NCBI RefSeq assembly: GCF_042675725.1
Contig: NZ_JBHTJN010000004.1
Location: forward strand, 124,001-188,000
Reading direction: 5' to 3'
DNA: 64,000 bases
From: Seminibacterium arietis
Lineage (GTDB): Bacteria > Pseudomonadota > Gammaproteobacteria > Enterobacterales > Pasteurellaceae
Translations under genes and position numbers: made by a program
Shown: positions 10,359-20,310 of the stretch, in pieces
Layout: the number at the start of each line of letters is the position of its first letter
Position numbering within the stretch: position 1 is the first letter of the stretch
The notes under the pieces: generated by a model
The model's input: the letters and a program-made list of their open reading frames with translations, nothing else
Database searches by the model: none
What the model was told of the DNA's origin: nothing

Positions 10359-10913
10359 ATGCAATTAAATAAAGAAAATCTAATTTGGATTGATCTCGAA
10401 ATGACAGGACTTGATCCCAAAAAAGACCGTATTATCGAAATAGCTACTATTGTTACAGATAAAGATCTTAATATTTTAGCCGAAGGTCCTGTTCTTGCAA
10501 TTAAGCAATCTAATCAATTATTGGATAATATGGATGCTTGGTGTACGAAAACCCACACCGAAAACGGTCTGATTGAGAGAGTAAAAAATAGCAAGCTAAC
10601 CGAAAGAGCTGCTGAACTTCAAACTCTTGATTTCCTTAAAAAATGGGTAGAAAAAGGTCATTCACCAATTTGTGGTAATAGTATTGCACAGGATAAACGT
10701 TTTCTATATGAATACATGCCTGATCTCGCTAACTATTTTCATTATCGCCATCTTGACGTTAGTACGTTAAAAGAGTTAGCTCGTCGTTGGAAACCCAGTA
10801 TTTTATCGGGTTTTAAAAAGAAAAATTGCCATTTAGCTTTAGACGATATTAAAGAATCTATTGCGGAGTTAGCTTATTATCGTAATCATTTTATTTGTTT
10901 AAATGAAAAATAG
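10359..10913 (+). CDS. orn: Orn, oligoribonuclease
   Basis: The 184-residue DEDDh 3'-5' exonuclease has its acidic and histidine residues at the E. coli positions: D12 and E14 in [11 protein letters not shown]112 in AQDKRF, and H158 and D163 in CHLALDDI. It degrades very short RNAs, including the pGpG left by c-di-GMP breakdown, and is often essential. Its promoter region is the 69-bp gap shared with rsgA. The tRNA-Gly pair follows on the same strand but has its own promoter. Confidence 0.97.
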   Translation: MQLNKENLIWIDLEMTGLDPKKDRIIEIATIVTDKDLNILAEGPVLAIKQSNQLLDNMDAWCTKTHTENGLIERVKNSKLTERAAELQTLDFLKKWVEKGHSPICGNSIAQDKRFLYEYMPDLANYFHYRHLDVSTLKELARRWKPSILSGFKKKNCHLALDDIKESIAELAYYRNHFICLNEK

Positions 10914-10965
10914 CTGTTCAATATGCTGAATAACTAAGCAAGTGTAAAATTTTTTTTAATTGTTC

Positions 10966-10993
10966 TTGTCAGAAAAAAATTTTTTCGTATAAT
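10966..10993 (+). promoter_or_regulatory. Promoter of the tRNA-Gly pair
   Basis: TTGTCA and a perfect TATAAT are separated by 16 bp, with the -10 box ending 30 bp before the first tRNA. This is a strong sigma-70-type match. Confidence 0.65.
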
Positions 10994-11023
10994 ACAACGC
11001 ATTCTTTATGAAAGAATAGAGTT

Positions 11024-11099
11024 GCGGGAATAGCTCAGTTGGTAGAGCACAACCTTGCCAAGGTTGGGGTCGCGAGTTCGAGCCTCGTTTCCCGCTCCA
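11024..11099 (+). tRNA. glyV: tRNA-Gly (anticodon GCC), copy 1
   Basis: The 76-nt cloverleaf has acceptor stem GCGGGAA/TTCCCGC, an encoded CCA end, the GGTTCGAGCC-type T arm (here GAGTTCGAGCCTC) and anticodon GCC in TTGCCAA. The anticodon stem is CAACC/GGTTG. It is followed 31 nt later by a second tRNA-Gly. The gene symbol is borrowed from E. coli convention only. Confidence 0.95.
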
Positions 11100-11130
11100 T
11101 TTTTTCTGTCGTATGTTAAATCTACTCAAT

Positions 11131-11206
<76 letters not shown>

Positions 11207-11211
11207 AAAAG

Positions 11212-12144
11212 TTAACTTATTTCATTATTTGGAAACATAAAAGGATTTAGTCCTGAACGAGAAAAACCTTTTGATTCCATTTCTATATCAAGAAAAATGC
11301 TCGAGAGATCATCGGCAATAGGTTCTAAATAAGGATCTTTTTCTTGATACATTACTTTAAGATAAGTGTAGCAATCTTCGCAAGTTTCTGTTCGTACAGC
11401 TGAAAATTCATTATCCAACACCCAGTATTCTAAATTGTTAGTTTGATCACACTGACTACATTTAGCCCTCACAACATTCCATTCTGTTTCACATAATGAA
11501 CAATGTAAATAACGTAGTCCTTGTGTGGCACCTAACTGAATTACACTTGCTACTGGTGGAGCATTACATATAGGACAACAATGCAAATTTTCTGTATTTT
11601 TTAATTCCGCATTATGAGGGATTTGTTGCACTAACTGTAACCAGTATAATGATAGGGCAGCCCAAATAAATACCGCTTTATCGCTACTCACTTTTTCATA
11701 TTGTTGAGCTAGTAAATAATCAGCTAATTGATTAATTTGATCACTGTGAGCCTTTTCTAGCCACTCAATAGTAGCGAGCGTCAGCTCATTAGCATCAGGC
11801 TTAATTTTTTCTAGTAACAACATTAAAATTTTCAACCAGTCTTCAGAGCGTTTCCAGTGTATTCCATAAAAAGGATTATTAGCAAGTGCGGTACAAGAAC
11901 AAGAAATTTCTTCTAACTGTGCTTGTTGGGGCAAAGGTTGCTGTGTCAAAATTTCTAATTGTGCTGTACTAATTTTAGCAGCAAACCGTAAATAATCGCC
12001 TAATGGACTATTTTTTGCTAAAGCCTCAAGACGTGCTGTTCTACGCTGATAAATATTTTTCGGATTAGCAAAAAGTAATATAGGTGTATTAAAATCTGTC
12101 GACATCTTTTTAATTTCAGATTTTGGTAGAATTCGGATTCCCAT
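11212..12144 (-). CDS. fdhE: FdhE, formate dehydrogenase accessory protein
   Basis: The 310-residue cytoplasmic protein has the FdhE C-terminal rubredoxin-like zinc/iron motifs: CPICNAPP, LHCSLCETEW and AKCSQC, then a further pair of cysteines in ETCEDCY. FdhE is needed for assembly or quality control of respiratory formate dehydrogenases before Tat export. It is last in fdxG-fdxH-fdxI-fdhE, separated from fdxI by an inverted uptake-signal pair that could reduce its expression. A short N-terminal extension before MSTDFNTP means the ATG at about 12102 is an alternative start. Confidence 0.92.
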   Translation of the reverse strand: MGIRILPKSEIKKMSTDFNTPILLFANPKNIYQRRTARLEALAKNSPLGDYLRFAAKISTAQLEILTQQPLPQQAQLEEISCSCTALANNPFYGIHWKRSEDWLKILMLLLEKIKPDANELTLATIEWLEKAHSDQINQLADYLLAQQYEKVSSDKAVFIWAALSLYWLQLVQQIPHNAELKNTENLHCCPICNAPPVASVIQLGATQGLRYLHCSLCETEWNVVRAKCSQCDQTNNLEYWVLDNEFSAVRTETCEDCYTYLKVMYQEKDPYLEPIADDLSSIFLDIEMESKGFSRSGLNPFMFPNNEIS

Positions 12145-12178
12145 GATATTTTATAAACTTCGTTAAATGTTTTAGAAC

Positions 12179-12206
12179 AAAGTGCGGTAATATTTACCGC
12201 ACTTTT
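12179..12206. terminator. Inverted uptake-signal pair between fdxI and fdhE
   Basis: Complementary cores at 12180-12188 and 12196-12204 form a 9- to 10-bp stem with a 7-nt loop. It lies inside the fdx operon. With only a weak T tail toward fdhE, it is probably a partial terminator or attenuator. Confidence 0.55.
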
Positions 12207-12222
12207 CCCTTAGATTTGATAA

Positions 12223-12954
12223 TTAATTAGCTTCTGTTCGCAATTGTGATTTGTTTTTATCCATTTTTTCTTGCTCTTTAGATTGTTGTTCAGCTAATTC
12301 TTTTTCCAACTTAGGCAATACTTCTTCACGATACCATCTCGGATGATGTTTTTTAGCCCAACGAACTGTCACCCAACCTTCAATCATGCTACGAATCGAG
12401 CCTTTTACCCAAAATGCCATATAAATATGAACCATAATGCCTGTAAATAACATGAAAGCACAAGATGAGTGTAACAAAATCGCAATGCGAATTACAGGAA
12501 CAGGAAAATAATGAGAAAAAAATTGCCGCCACATAATAATACCTGTGACTAACAATAGTAACATTGATAAAATCAAGCTCCAGAACAGCATTTTTTGACC
12601 AAGGTTATACTTACCATTATCTGCAACATCATGTTCATTACCTTTTAGTACTTCTACAATTCCAAGTAACCAAGGTATATCCGATTTCTCAGGAAAATTA
12701 TGACGCCAATAAATTAATGCAAGATTAATAAAGGCAACAAACATTACCAATCCAGTAAATGGGTGAACAAAACGAGCAAGTCGTGGATTACCTAAAATTT
12801 CAGTAAGCCATGAAAAATCAGGAAAGAAAAACGCTAAACCTGATAGCCCAGTAGTGAAAAAACAGATCACAAGTAACCAGTGACTAAGGCGAGCAGGTAA
12901 TCTGTGTCGAATAATTTTATGATCATTACTGATTTCAATTTTCTTCTGAGTCAT
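12223..12954 (-). CDS. fdxI: FdxI, formate dehydrogenase cytochrome b subunit
   Basis: The 243-residue membrane protein matches the gamma subunit of formate dehydrogenase N/O. Four hydrophobic helices lie near residues 20-45, 60-85, 120-145 and 155-180, with haem-ligand histidines such as those in RLSHW, FVHPFTG and VHIYMAF. It anchors the enzyme and passes electrons to menaquinone. A charged tail rich in Lys/Glu follows. I chose ATG 12954 because GGGGGAG lies just upstream; an earlier ATG at 12975 has no such signal. The start overlaps the end of fdxH by 20 nt. Confidence 0.93.
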   Translation of the reverse strand: MTQKKIEISNDHKIIRHRLPARLSHWLLVICFFTTGLSGLAFFFPDFSWLTEILGNPRLARFVHPFTGLVMFVAFINLALIYWRHNFPEKSDIPWLLGIVEVLKGNEHDVADNGKYNLGQKMLFWSLILSMLLLLVTGIIMWRQFFSHYFPVPVIRIAILLHSSCAFMLFTGIMVHIYMAFWVKGSIRSMIEGWVTVRWAKKHHPRWYREEVLPKLEKELAEQQSKEQEKMDKNKSQLRTEAN

Positions 12955-13858
12955 GATCTCCCCCATTTTGTGCATGATGATCTTCTACATCTTCTTCATT
13001 GTTTGGTCCAAATGATACATAATGTGCAATTTCTGCCAACACTAGACCGCCCATCGCTAGTGCTGCTGCTGGTTTAAGTACATCTTTCCAAAGCGTAATA
13101 GAAAGATCAATACCAGGATCTTTTGGTAACCCTGAATAAAGCTCTGGTCGGTCAGCATGATGTAAAACATACATTACGTGAGTTCCACCAACTCCTTCAG
13201 GATCATATAATCCTGCATTTTCATAGCCACGAGATTTTAAATCCGCAATACGAGTTTCTGCGTAGTGCTTCATTTCTTCTTTGCTACCAAAACGAATTGC
13301 TCCCGTTGGACAGGTTTTTACACAGGCAGGTTCCTGTCCCACAGTAACACGATCTACACAAAGCGTACATTTATATACGCGATTATCTTCTGGATTCATC
13401 CGTGGTACATTGAATGGACAGCCCGCGATACAATAACCACAACCAATACATTTATCTGATTGAAAATCAACAATACCATTCGCATATTGAATTATTGCTC
13501 CTGGAGTTGGACATGCTTTTAAACATCCAGGTTCAGAACAATGCATACAACCATCTTTACGAATAAGCCATTCTAAACGGTCATTTTCTTCCACTTCATT
13601 GAACCGCATAACAGTCCATGCTTTAGCATTCATATCAATTGGATTATCGTAAACACCTACGCATTTTTGCGGTTCCGTGCGTAAATCATTCCATTCAGAG
13701 CAAGCTACTTGACAAGCTTTACAACCAATACAAGTCGTCACATCAATTAATTTAGCAACTTCAACTTGATGATCTCTTGCATGAGGTGGGGGCGTTAACT
13801 CAGAAGTTGCGGAAACTTTTATTACATTTTGAGATTGAACTCCACTTCCATTCATCAT
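12935..13858 (-). CDS. fdxH: FdxH, formate dehydrogenase iron-sulfur subunit
   Basis: The 307-residue beta subunit carries sixteen cysteines in four 4Fe-4S groups: 43/46/49/53, 104/107/112/116, 137/140/143/147 and 164/167/179/183. A single C-terminal membrane helix (about residues 257-275) anchors it. The periplasmic domain wires electrons from FdxG to the cytochrome. The tail after the helix is unusually acidic and His-rich. It overlaps fdxG by 4 nt (ATGA) and fdxI by 20 nt, so the operon is translationally coupled. Confidence 0.96.
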   Translation of the reverse strand: MMNGSGVQSQNVIKVSATSELTPPPHARDHQVEVAKLIDVTTCIGCKACQVACSEWNDLRTEPQKCVGVYDNPIDMNAKAWTVMRFNEVEENDRLEWLIRKDGCMHCSEPGCLKACPTPGAIIQYANGIVDFQSDKCIGCGYCIAGCPFNVPRMNPEDNRVYKCTLCVDRVTVGQEPACVKTCPTGAIRFGSKEEMKHYAETRIADLKSRGYENAGLYDPEGVGGTHVMYVLHHADRPELYSGLPKDPGIDLSITLWKDVLKPAAALAMGGLVLAEIAHYVSFGPNNEEDVEDHHAQNGGDHDSEEN

Positions 13859-16800
13859 AATACATCCACCCTTTCCAAATTAACTAAAAACGTTTTATAT
13901 TCAGGAGTTTGAGAATTTGCATCACCTACACGTGGAGTTAACGTATTGGCAATAAAGCTTTTACCTGCGACACTTGAAAATCCCCAGTGAATAGGAATTC
14001 CAATAGTATGAACTCGTTTACCATGAATCATAAGTGGCTTAACTCGCTTAGTTACTACTGCAACAGCCTTGATATAACCACGTTTTGAACTGACTTTTAC
14101 CATATCGCCTTTTGCAATACCTTTTTCTTGAGCCAGTTCCTCACTTATTTCTACAAAACCTTGTGGCTGAGTAATCATATTCAATAAATTTTGAGCAGTC
14201 CATGCATGAAAATGTTCAGTCAAACTATAGGTCGTGCCAACATAAGGATATTCTACCGCACTTCCAAAAGTTTCACGGTCATTTTCTAAAATACGAGCTG
14301 CTGGATTTGACACTACATTTGGATGTAATGGATTTGTTCCAATTGGACTCTCAATTGGTTCATAATGTTCAGGAAGTGGACCGTCACCAATACGTTTTAA
14401 GGCAAAAATTCCCCCCACTCCATCATCTTGCATAATGAATGGCATAGTTGGAGAATTTGGTGGGGCGTTACCATAATCAGCAATATCAATATAATTCCAG
14501 TTTTTGCCATTCCATTTCACTAATTGTCGTTTTGGATCCCACGGCTTACCAGAAAGATCTGCACTAGCACGATTATATAAAACACGACGATTAGCAGGCC
14601 AAGCAAATGACCAACCGAGAGTATTACCTAAGCCTGACGGATCACTATTGTCACGACGATCCATCATATTACCTTTTTCAGTCCACTGACCTGTATAAAT
14701 CCAACAACCAGCAGCTGTTGAACCGTCATCACGCAAATGAGAAAAAGATGACAACAATTCGCCTTCTTTAGCAATTAGTTTGCCACTAGCATCATACAAG
14801 TCTTGTAAAGCATAACCATTACTTTCTTTCGCTATTTCATGAGCTTTTGGTTCTAATGGATTCGCATAATTCCATGTCATAGCCTCAAAAGACTCTAAAC
14901 CGCGTCCACCTTCTTTGTGATATAGTTCTAACATGTGATGACGAATTTCTGAGAAAATATCTACATCTGGTTTAGCTTCATGTGGTGGTTCAGTAGCTTT
15001 ATAATGCCATTGCAACCAACGACCTGAATTAGCAATTGACCCATCTTCTTCAGCAAAACACACTGTTGGTAAACGAAATACTTCTGTCTGAATAGTTGAA
15101 GGATCAACGTCATTCATTTCACCATGATTTTGCCAGAAATTAGATGTCGCTGTTTCAGTTGGATCAAGTACAACAAAAAATTTCAATTGGCTTAAAGCAT
15201 GCACTACACGATTTTTATCAGGATAAGATGAGACAGGATTGTAACCTTGACAAATAAAGCCATTAATTTTTCCATGTGACATCATGTCCATAAAACGAAA
15301 CGGATCGTAAAAAATATCCCATTTAGGTAAATATTGATAACCAAACTCATTTTCTTCGGTTGCTTTGTCACCATAAAAAGATTTAAGCAAACTTACCATA
15401 AATTTAGGCGTATTTTTCCAATAATTGACTTGACCTGCCATTACATCTTTCGGTGTAGTACGAGCTAAATATTTCTCTAATGTCGTATCATTTTCATGCG
15501 GTAGTGATAAATATGCAGGCAATGCCATTGGTGATAATCCCATATCTGTTGCACCTTGCACATTTGAATGTCCTCGTAATGCATTGACTCCACCACCAGC
15601 CATACCAATATTGCCTAAAAGTAACTGAATCATCGCCATAGAACGAATATTCTGAGTTCCTACAGAGTGCTGTGTCCAACCTAGAGCATAAAGGAAAGTT
15701 GCAGTTTTATTGGGTGCAGAAGTTTCTGCTAAGGCTTCACATACAGTTTGAAAGGCTTTTTCAGTTACACCAGTGATATTAGAGACCATTTCAGGTGTAT
15801 AGCGTTCAACATGTTGTCTCAGTAAATTAATCACACAACGAGGATGTTGCAATGTTAAATCTCGTTTTGGTTGACCATTTTCATCAGTTTGATAACTCCA
15901 AGTAGATTTATCTGTATATTGTCCACTAACTTCATCGAAACCACTGAAAAAACCGTCTTCAAATTTAAAACCTTTATTAATCAAAAAAGAAGCATTGGTA
16001 TAATGCTTAACGTATTCGTGTTGAATTTTATCATTACGTAATAAATATCGTATAACGCCTAACAAGAAAGCAATATCAGTACCTGGACGAATTGGTGAAT
16101 AAAAATCCGATACTGATGCAGTACGATTAAAACGAGGATCGATAACAAATAATTTTGCTTTATTCGTTTTTTTTGCTTCAATCACCCATTTAAAACCCAC
16201 TGGATGAGCTTCTGCGGTATTTGCTCCCATCACAATGATTAAATTAGCATTTTTAATATCAACCCAATGATTAGTCATTGCCCCTCGTCCAAAAGCAGAA
16301 GCTAATGCTGGTACCGTTGGACCATGGCAAGTTGCAGCTTGATTATTTAACGCCATGATTCCAAGTGATCTTGCCCATTTGTGAGAAATCATACAAGTTT
16401 CATTACTAGTAGCAGATGAAGCTAACATGCCCGTAGTCAACCAACGATTGACTCTTGTGCCTTTTTCGTTATATTCAACAAAATTAGCATCACGATCATC
16501 TTTCAATAAACGTGCAATACGAGAAATCGCTTCTTCCCAAGAAATGCGAACCCATTTATTTGAACCTGGTGCACGATATTCTGGATATTTTAATCGATTA
16601 GGACTATTAACAAAGTCTAATGCACCCGCCCCTTTTGGACAAAGTGAACCTCGACTGACAGGGTGATCGGGATCACCCTCAATATGAATGAGTTTATACT
16701 GTGCATTTTTTGCACCATCGCCTAGACTATACATCAACATTCCACAGCCTACGGCACAGTATGTGCAGTTATTACGTGTTTCTTTAGCTCGCAATAATTT

Positions 16801-16914
16801 ATATGAACGAGGTGCAGCTAATGCGGTTGATGGAGTAAATCCCAACATTGCTGCTGATGTTCCCGCCATACCACCTGCACAGATCTTAAAAAACTTACGT
16901 CTGGAGACCTGCAT
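13855..16914 (-). CDS. fdxG: FdxG, formate dehydrogenase molybdopterin subunit, Cys form
   Basis: The 1019-residue catalytic subunit oxidises formate in the periplasm. A twin-arginine signal (SRRKFFK, residues 4-10) directs Tat export. The 4Fe-4S ligands are C50, C53, C57 and C92, followed by the molybdopterin domains; the C-terminal dinucleotide-binding domain starts at about 880. At residue 196, where E. coli FdnG has selenocysteine encoded by UGA, this gene has a TGC cysteine codon (16327-16329) in ATCHGPTV, so the reading frame is open throughout. Length and surrounding sequence otherwise match FdnG. It is first in the fdx operon and divergent from fdhD. Confidence 0.96.
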   Translation of the reverse strand: MQVSRRKFFKICAGGMAGTSAAMLGFTPSTALAAPRSYKLLRAKETRNNCTYCAVGCGMLMYSLGDGAKNAQYKLIHIEGDPDHPVSRGSLCPKGAGALDFVNSPNRLKYPEYRAPGSNKWVRISWEEAISRIARLLKDDRDANFVEYNEKGTRVNRWLTTGMLASSATSNETCMISHKWARSLGIMALNNQAATCHGPTVPALASAFGRGAMTNHWVDIKNANLIIVMGANTAEAHPVGFKWVIEAKKTNKAKLFVIDPRFNRTASVSDFYSPIRPGTDIAFLLGVIRYLLRNDKIQHEYVKHYTNASFLINKGFKFEDGFFSGFDEVSGQYTDKSTWSYQTDENGQPKRDLTLQHPRCVINLLRQHVERYTPEMVSNITGVTEKAFQTVCEALAETSAPNKTATFLYALGWTQHSVGTQNIRSMAMIQLLLGNIGMAGGGVNALRGHSNVQGATDMGLSPMALPAYLSLPHENDTTLEKYLARTTPKDVMAGQVNYWKNTPKFMVSLLKSFYGDKATEENEFGYQYLPKWDIFYDPFRFMDMMSHGKINGFICQGYNPVSSYPDKNRVVHALSQLKFFVVLDPTETATSNFWQNHGEMNDVDPSTIQTEVFRLPTVCFAEEDGSIANSGRWLQWHYKATEPPHEAKPDVDIFSEIRHHMLELYHKEGGRGLESFEAMTWNYANPLEPKAHEIAKESNGYALQDLYDASGKLIAKEGELLSSFSHLRDDGSTAAGCWIYTGQWTEKGNMMDRRDNSDPSGLGNTLGWSFAWPANRRVLYNRASADLSGKPWDPKRQLVKWNGKNWNYIDIADYGNAPPNSPTMPFIMQDDGVGGIFALKRIGDGPLPEHYEPIESPIGTNPLHPNVVSNPAARILENDRETFGSAVEYPYVGTTYSLTEHFHAWTAQNLLNMITQPQGFVEISEELAQEKGIAKGDMVKVSSKRGYIKAVAVVTKRVKPLMIHGKRVHTIGIPIHWGFSSVAGKSFIANTLTPRVGDANSQTPEYKTFLVNLERVDVL

Positions 16915-16927
16915 TTGTGATACCCCC

Positions 16928-16944
16928 GCCTAATCCTATTAGGC
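16928..16944 (-). promoter_or_regulatory. Hairpin in the fdxG leader
   Basis: GCCTAAT and ATTAGGC pair around a 3-nt loop, immediately upstream of the GGGGG Shine-Dalgarno of fdxG. Its position could affect translation start. No known riboswitch fold is recognised. Confidence 0.35.
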
Positions 16945-16976
16945 ATTTCAAGTAGTAGTAGATTATTTCGTTTCTA

Positions 16977-17040
16977 TTTTTAGTTAGCTTTATTTTGTTT
17001 GAGAATTACGAAAATTTTCATTAGAATAACTAACTAAAAA
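16977..17040. promoter_or_regulatory. Long inverted repeat in the fdxG-fdhD divergent region
   Basis: TTTTTAGTTAG (16977-16987) and CTAACTAAAAA (17030-17040) are exact 11-bp inverted arms 42 bp apart, with a GAAAATTTTC palindrome (17010-17019) between them. They lie in the 179-bp shared promoter region. They may be paired operator sites; the regulator is unknown. Confidence 0.4.
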
Positions 17041-17062
17041 ACAAACATATAATAACACTTTT

Positions 17063-17076
17063 TTGACAAAAATCAC
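17063..17076. promoter_or_regulatory. FNR-like site near fdhD
   Basis: TTGACAAAAATCAC matches TTGAT-N4-ATCAA except for the outer base of each half. It lies 17 bp before the fdhD start and about 150 bp from fdxG. Anaerobic control of formate dehydrogenase by FNR is known in E. coli. The match here is imperfect. Confidence 0.3.
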
Positions 17077-17093
17077 TATTTCAGGGTAAAAAT

Positions 17094-17915
17094 GTGAACT
17101 CCATCACAAAAAAAGAAATTTTATCTTTTGCAAATTTAACAAAATCACAACAGACTTTCTCAAAAATTGATTGTCTCACTACAAGAGAAGATAATTTAGC
17201 AAACGAAATTCCTGTCGCTCTTGTGTATAACGGTATTTCTCACACAGTAATGATGTGTAGCCCACAAAATTTAGCTGATTTTGCTATTGGATTTTCTCTT
17301 AGTGAAGGGATTATTGATAAAGCGACTGATATATTTGCTATCGATGAGTTAGAAACGCATAATGGCATTGAAGTGCGAATTGAGCTATCGAGTCGTTGTT
17401 TTATGCGATTAAAAGATATGAGACGAACACTTGCAGGACGCACAGGTTGTGGGATCTGCGGTTCTGAACAATTAGAACAAATTCATAAAAAATTGCCAAT
17501 TTTACACCACACTTTACACTTTCCAATTTCTCAACTTGAAAATTGTCTAGTCCAATTAACTCAAGCTCAGGCATTGGGAGCTGTAACTGGTTCAACTCAT
17601 GCTGTAGGATTTTTTGATCAAGATGGCAAGCTACTTGCTATTCGAGAAGATATTGGACGTCATGTTGCACTAGATAAAATACTTGGCTGGCATGCTACAC
17701 AGCAAAATTTACAAGGTTTTCTATTAACAACGAGCCGTGCAAGTTATGAAATGGTCCAAAAAACAATTTCCTGCAAAATTGAAATGTTAGTAGCAATGTC
17801 AGCGGCAACGGATTTTGCGGTAAAAATTGCTGAACAGCATAACTTGAGCTTGATCGGTTTTGCTCGCAAAGAACGAGCCACAATCTACACTGGTAAAGAG
17901 CGGTTAATCATTTAG
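17094..17915 (+). CDS. fdhD: FdhD, formate dehydrogenase sulfur carrier
   Basis: The 273-residue protein transfers sulfur from the cysteine desulfurase IscS to the molybdenum cofactor of formate dehydrogenase. The key CXXC loop is C119-C122 in [12 protein letters not shown], matching E. coli C121/C124. The start is GTG: an ATG two bases earlier is out of frame and meets an immediate stop, and CAGGG lies about 8 nt upstream of the GTG. It faces fdxG across a 179-bp divergent region, and its stop is 18 nt from the convergent rimK stop. Confidence 0.95.
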   Translation: MNSITKKEILSFANLTKSQQTFSKIDCLTTREDNLANEIPVALVYNGISHTVMMCSPQNLADFAIGFSLSEGIIDKATDIFAIDELETHNGIEVRIELSSRCFMRLKDMRRTLAGRTGCGICGSEQLEQIHKKLPILHHTLHFPISQLENCLVQLTQAQALGAVTGSTHAVGFFDQDGKLLAIREDIGRHVALDKILGWHATQQNLQGFLLTTSRASYEMVQKTISCKIEMLVAMSAATDFAVKIAEQHNLSLIGFARKERATIYTGKERLII

Positions 17916-17933
17916 TATTTTTACCATTTTTAC

Positions 17934-18884
17934 TTATAATATGTTTACTGACTCAGTGACTTTACGCTCAATAAAAGAAATCATTTGAGTGGCAATATCA
18001 ATACCACTTGTTTTTTCGATCATCTCTAATCCAGGACTCGCATTTACTTCTAGCACTAGCACGCCTTGTTTAGAACGAATTAAATCAACCCCTGCCACAT
18101 CTAAACCAATCGCTTTAGTTGCATTAATAGCGATTTGTTTTTCTTGCTGAGTTAATTGAATTTTTTCTGTTACGCCTCCTCGATGGCAATTCGCTCGAAA
18201 TTCTCCTGACTGCCCTTTCCGTTGCATTGTCGCTACAACTTGTTCACCTATCACAAAACAGCGAATATCCGCCCCATCGGCTTCAGCAATAAAATCCTGT
18301 AACAGCACAGAAATTTGTGCTTGGGTTAAAGTTTCCAATAAACTCACCGCACTTTGTGGTTTTTCTGTAAGCATTACGCCAATACCTTGAGATCCGCTGA
18401 GAGTCTTCAAAATGAGAGATGATTCAGCCTGTTCTACATTATTTTGTACCGCACTTTTTGTTGCTGTTCTTACTGCATTTTCTGCTGTAAATTCACAACC
18501 TGATAAAAATGAAGAGGGGACGGGAATTCCATTTTGCAATAATAATTGCAAACTTTGCCATTTATCACGAGCTAAAGCAAAAGCATTTGCGTGGTTTAAA
18601 CAATAAATACGCTGTGCAGCAAAGTGCTGTAGCACTGCACATCCCATTTTTGTACTCGATGTCCCAAAACGAGGTAAAACCGCATCGTACTTATCTAAAA
18701 GAATAGGATCAGCATTACGATTGGCTTGATAATAAAGTTGAAAGTGCGGTGGATTTACAGACAATTTTAATAAACAACGATTAGGATCAAAAATATCCAT
18801 TTGATGCCCACCACTTGCTGCTGCTTGCTGTAAACGTTGACAGCTGTATAAACGAGGTTCACGACACAGCATTAATAATTTCAT
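17934..18884 (-). CDS. rimK: RimK-family ATP-grasp glutamate ligase
   Basis: The 316-residue protein is an ATP-grasp ligase of the RimK family, which adds glutamates to the C-terminus of ribosomal protein S6. The ATP-grasp signature is visible as [28 protein letters not shown] and [21 protein letters not shown]. About 15 extra residues (near 137-153, including [10 protein letters not shown]) are encoded over an uptake signal at 18448-18456, in a variable loop just before the ATP-binding core. It neighbours grxA, as in E. coli. S6 as substrate is inferred from the family. Confidence 0.88.
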   Translation of the reverse strand: MKLLMLCREPRLYSCQRLQQAAASGGHQMDIFDPNRCLLKLSVNPPHFQLYYQANRNADPILLDKYDAVLPRFGTSSTKMGCAVLQHFAAQRIYCLNHANAFALARDKWQSLQLLLQNGIPVPSSFLSGCEFTAENAVRTATKSAVQNNVEQAESSLILKTLSGSQGIGVMLTEKPQSAVSLLETLTQAQISVLLQDFIAEADGADIRCFVIGEQVVATMQRKGQSGEFRANCHRGGVTEKIQLTQQEKQIAINATKAIGLDVAGVDLIRSKQGVLVLEVNASPGLEMIEKTSGIDIATQMISFIERKVTESVNIL

Positions 18885-19014
18885 AAAATGTCCCTGCTTT
18901 ATTTTTTATCAATATACTACACCAATTACAGCAATGCTGAAAAACCCTTTCGACTTTTTACGCAGATCTTGTAAAATTGTGGCAAATTTTAACTCAATGG
19001 AAAAAGGAAAAACT

Positions 19015-19278
19015 ATGTTTGTTGTGATTTTTGGTCGTTCAGGTTGTCCATATTGTGTGCGTGCAAAAAATTTAGCAGAAAAATTAAAAACTCAAATTGC
19101 GGATTTTGATTTCCGTTATGTTGATATTATTGAAGAAGGTATCAGCAAAGCGGATTTATCAAAATCAGTTGGTAAGCCTGTAGAAACCGTACCGCAAATT
19201 TTTATCGATGAAAAACCAATCGGCGGCTGTACTGATTTTGAAGCCTTAATGAAAGAGCAATTCGGCGTAGTAGCGTAA
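19015..19278 (+). CDS. grxA: GrxA, glutaredoxin 1
   Basis: The 87-residue glutaredoxin has active site CPYC at residues 11-14, the TVPQIFI cis-proline motif and the GGCTDFEAL glutathione-binding motif. It reduces protein disulfides and ribonucleotide reductase using glutathione. I place the start at ATG 19015, after AAAAAGGAAAA, which gives the usual GrxA length. An in-frame upstream ATG at 18934 would add an unrelated 27-residue extension. An uptake-signal terminator follows 21 nt after the stop. Confidence 0.94.
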   Translation: MFVVIFGRSGCPYCVRAKNLAEKLKTQIADFDFRYVDIIEEGISKADLSKSVGKPVETVPQIFIDEKPIGGCTDFEALMKEQFGVVA

Positions 19279-19298
19279 TTTTCAAGCTAAAATAATAT

Positions 19299-19330
19299 AA
19301 AAAGTGCGGTTAAATTTACCGCACTTTTTG
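19299..19330. terminator. Bidirectional terminator between grxA and ompW
   Basis: Inverted uptake-signal cores (19302-19310 and 19318-19326) form a stem flanked by A-rich and T-rich tracts on both strands. It fits convergent termination of grxA and ompW. Confidence 0.85.
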
Positions 19331-19354
19331 TTTTTAACTAATTTTAACTGTTCA

Positions 19355-19996
19355 TTAGAAGCTGAAAGTTAAACCTGAGAAGAACACAAATGGATCAAGT
19401 TTAACATCCACTTCATGCTTTTTACTTAAAGCATCAAATTTTGCTGTTGTTTTGATTTTGGTGTACCACATTGCAGTATTGAAATAAAGGTTATCAGTTA
19501 ATTTAATATCAATACCTGCGTTAATTACTGGCCCAAATGAATGTTTTTTCAATTCTAAATTAGTGACTGCTGGATTTAAAGATTGAGCATCATAGAAACG
19601 AGTATAATTCAAACCAGCACCAATATAAGGACGAGAACCAGCATCTTTATCTAAGAAATAATATTGTACGTAAAGGCTTGGCGGTAAATGTTTTAATTTA
19701 ACCACTTCACCCAAGCTAGAGCCTGGAATTGAAGCACTTACACGATGAGCAAAAGGTGTTGCACCCAATAATTCGATACCGATATTATCAGTTAACATAT
19801 ATCCTAAAGTTAAACCTACTTGTGCATTGTCGTTTACATCTAGCTTAACTGGCGTTTCCGTTTTAGCGTTAGAAGTGTTATGGGCAGAAACAAATACACC
19901 CCCTAAGCGACCAATAAAACTACCTGCTTCATGTGCAGATGCAGAACCCGCTATTAAAGCTGCTGCCATACCTAACGCTAATGCTGTTTTTTTCAT
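19355..19996 (-). CDS. ompW: OmpW-family outer membrane protein
   Basis: The 213-residue precursor starts MKKTALALGMAAALIAGSASA, a clear signal peptide cleaved before HEAG. The rest is an eight-strand beta-barrel pattern ending in the C-terminal aromatic signature SGLTFSF needed for outer-membrane insertion. Conserved OmpW elements include LGYMLTDNIGIEL, LPPSLYVQYYF and YIGAGLNYT. GAGGAATTG upstream of ATG 19996 decides the start. OmpW channels favour small hydrophobic molecules. It is divergent from yciCBA, the same neighbourhood as in E. coli. Confidence 0.93.
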   Translation of the reverse strand: MKKTALALGMAAALIAGSASAHEAGSFIGRLGGVFVSAHNTSNAKTETPVKLDVNDNAQVGLTLGYMLTDNIGIELLGATPFAHRVSASIPGSSLGEVVKLKHLPPSLYVQYYFLDKDAGSRPYIGAGLNYTRFYDAQSLNPAVTNLELKKHSFGPVINAGIDIKLTDNLYFNTAMWYTKIKTTAKFDALSKKHEVDVKLDPFVFFSGLTFSF

Positions 19997-20100
19997 AATC
20001 AATTCCTCAATTTTATTGTTAATTGTGATTAGGATTATATCCTTACAAAAAATAATGTCTTTTGACGGTGATAAATATAACACTTAATAATTATTTTTTT

Positions 20101-20116
20101 TGTGATGAGGATCAAA
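20101..20116. promoter_or_regulatory. CRP-like half-conserved site upstream of ompW
   Basis: TGTGATGAGGATCAAA matches TGTGA-N6-TCACA fully in the left half and in three bases of the right. It lies about 105 bp upstream of ompW. Weak evidence by itself. Confidence 0.3.
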
Positions 20117-20187
20117 TTTTTAAAAAAATCATTGAACTTTATTTTTAATCTAAATCATTTTTTTATTTCTTTCTAAAAAAGTCAAAG

Positions 20188-20201
20188 TTGATCTAACTCA
20201 A
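20188..20201. promoter_or_regulatory. FNR-like site between ompW and yciC
   Basis: TTGATCTAACTCAA differs from the FNR consensus TTGAT-N4-ATCAA at one base. It lies 110 bp before yciC and 192 bp before ompW, in an AT-rich gap of 314 bp. ompW responds to oxygen through FNR in E. coli, which makes this placement plausible. Confidence 0.4.
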
Positions 20202-20310
20202 ATTCAAATAAAATAAGATTGAGTGGCTTTTTTAAATATAGGTTGTATTGTATAATGCGAGATGTTACATTTTTTTTACAATTGAGATTGATTTAAATTT
20301 GGATTAAAAA

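Noticed and set aside
13855..16914. Search for an in-frame UGA selenocysteine codon in fdxG
   Set aside because: There is no in-frame stop; the Sec position is plainly TGC.
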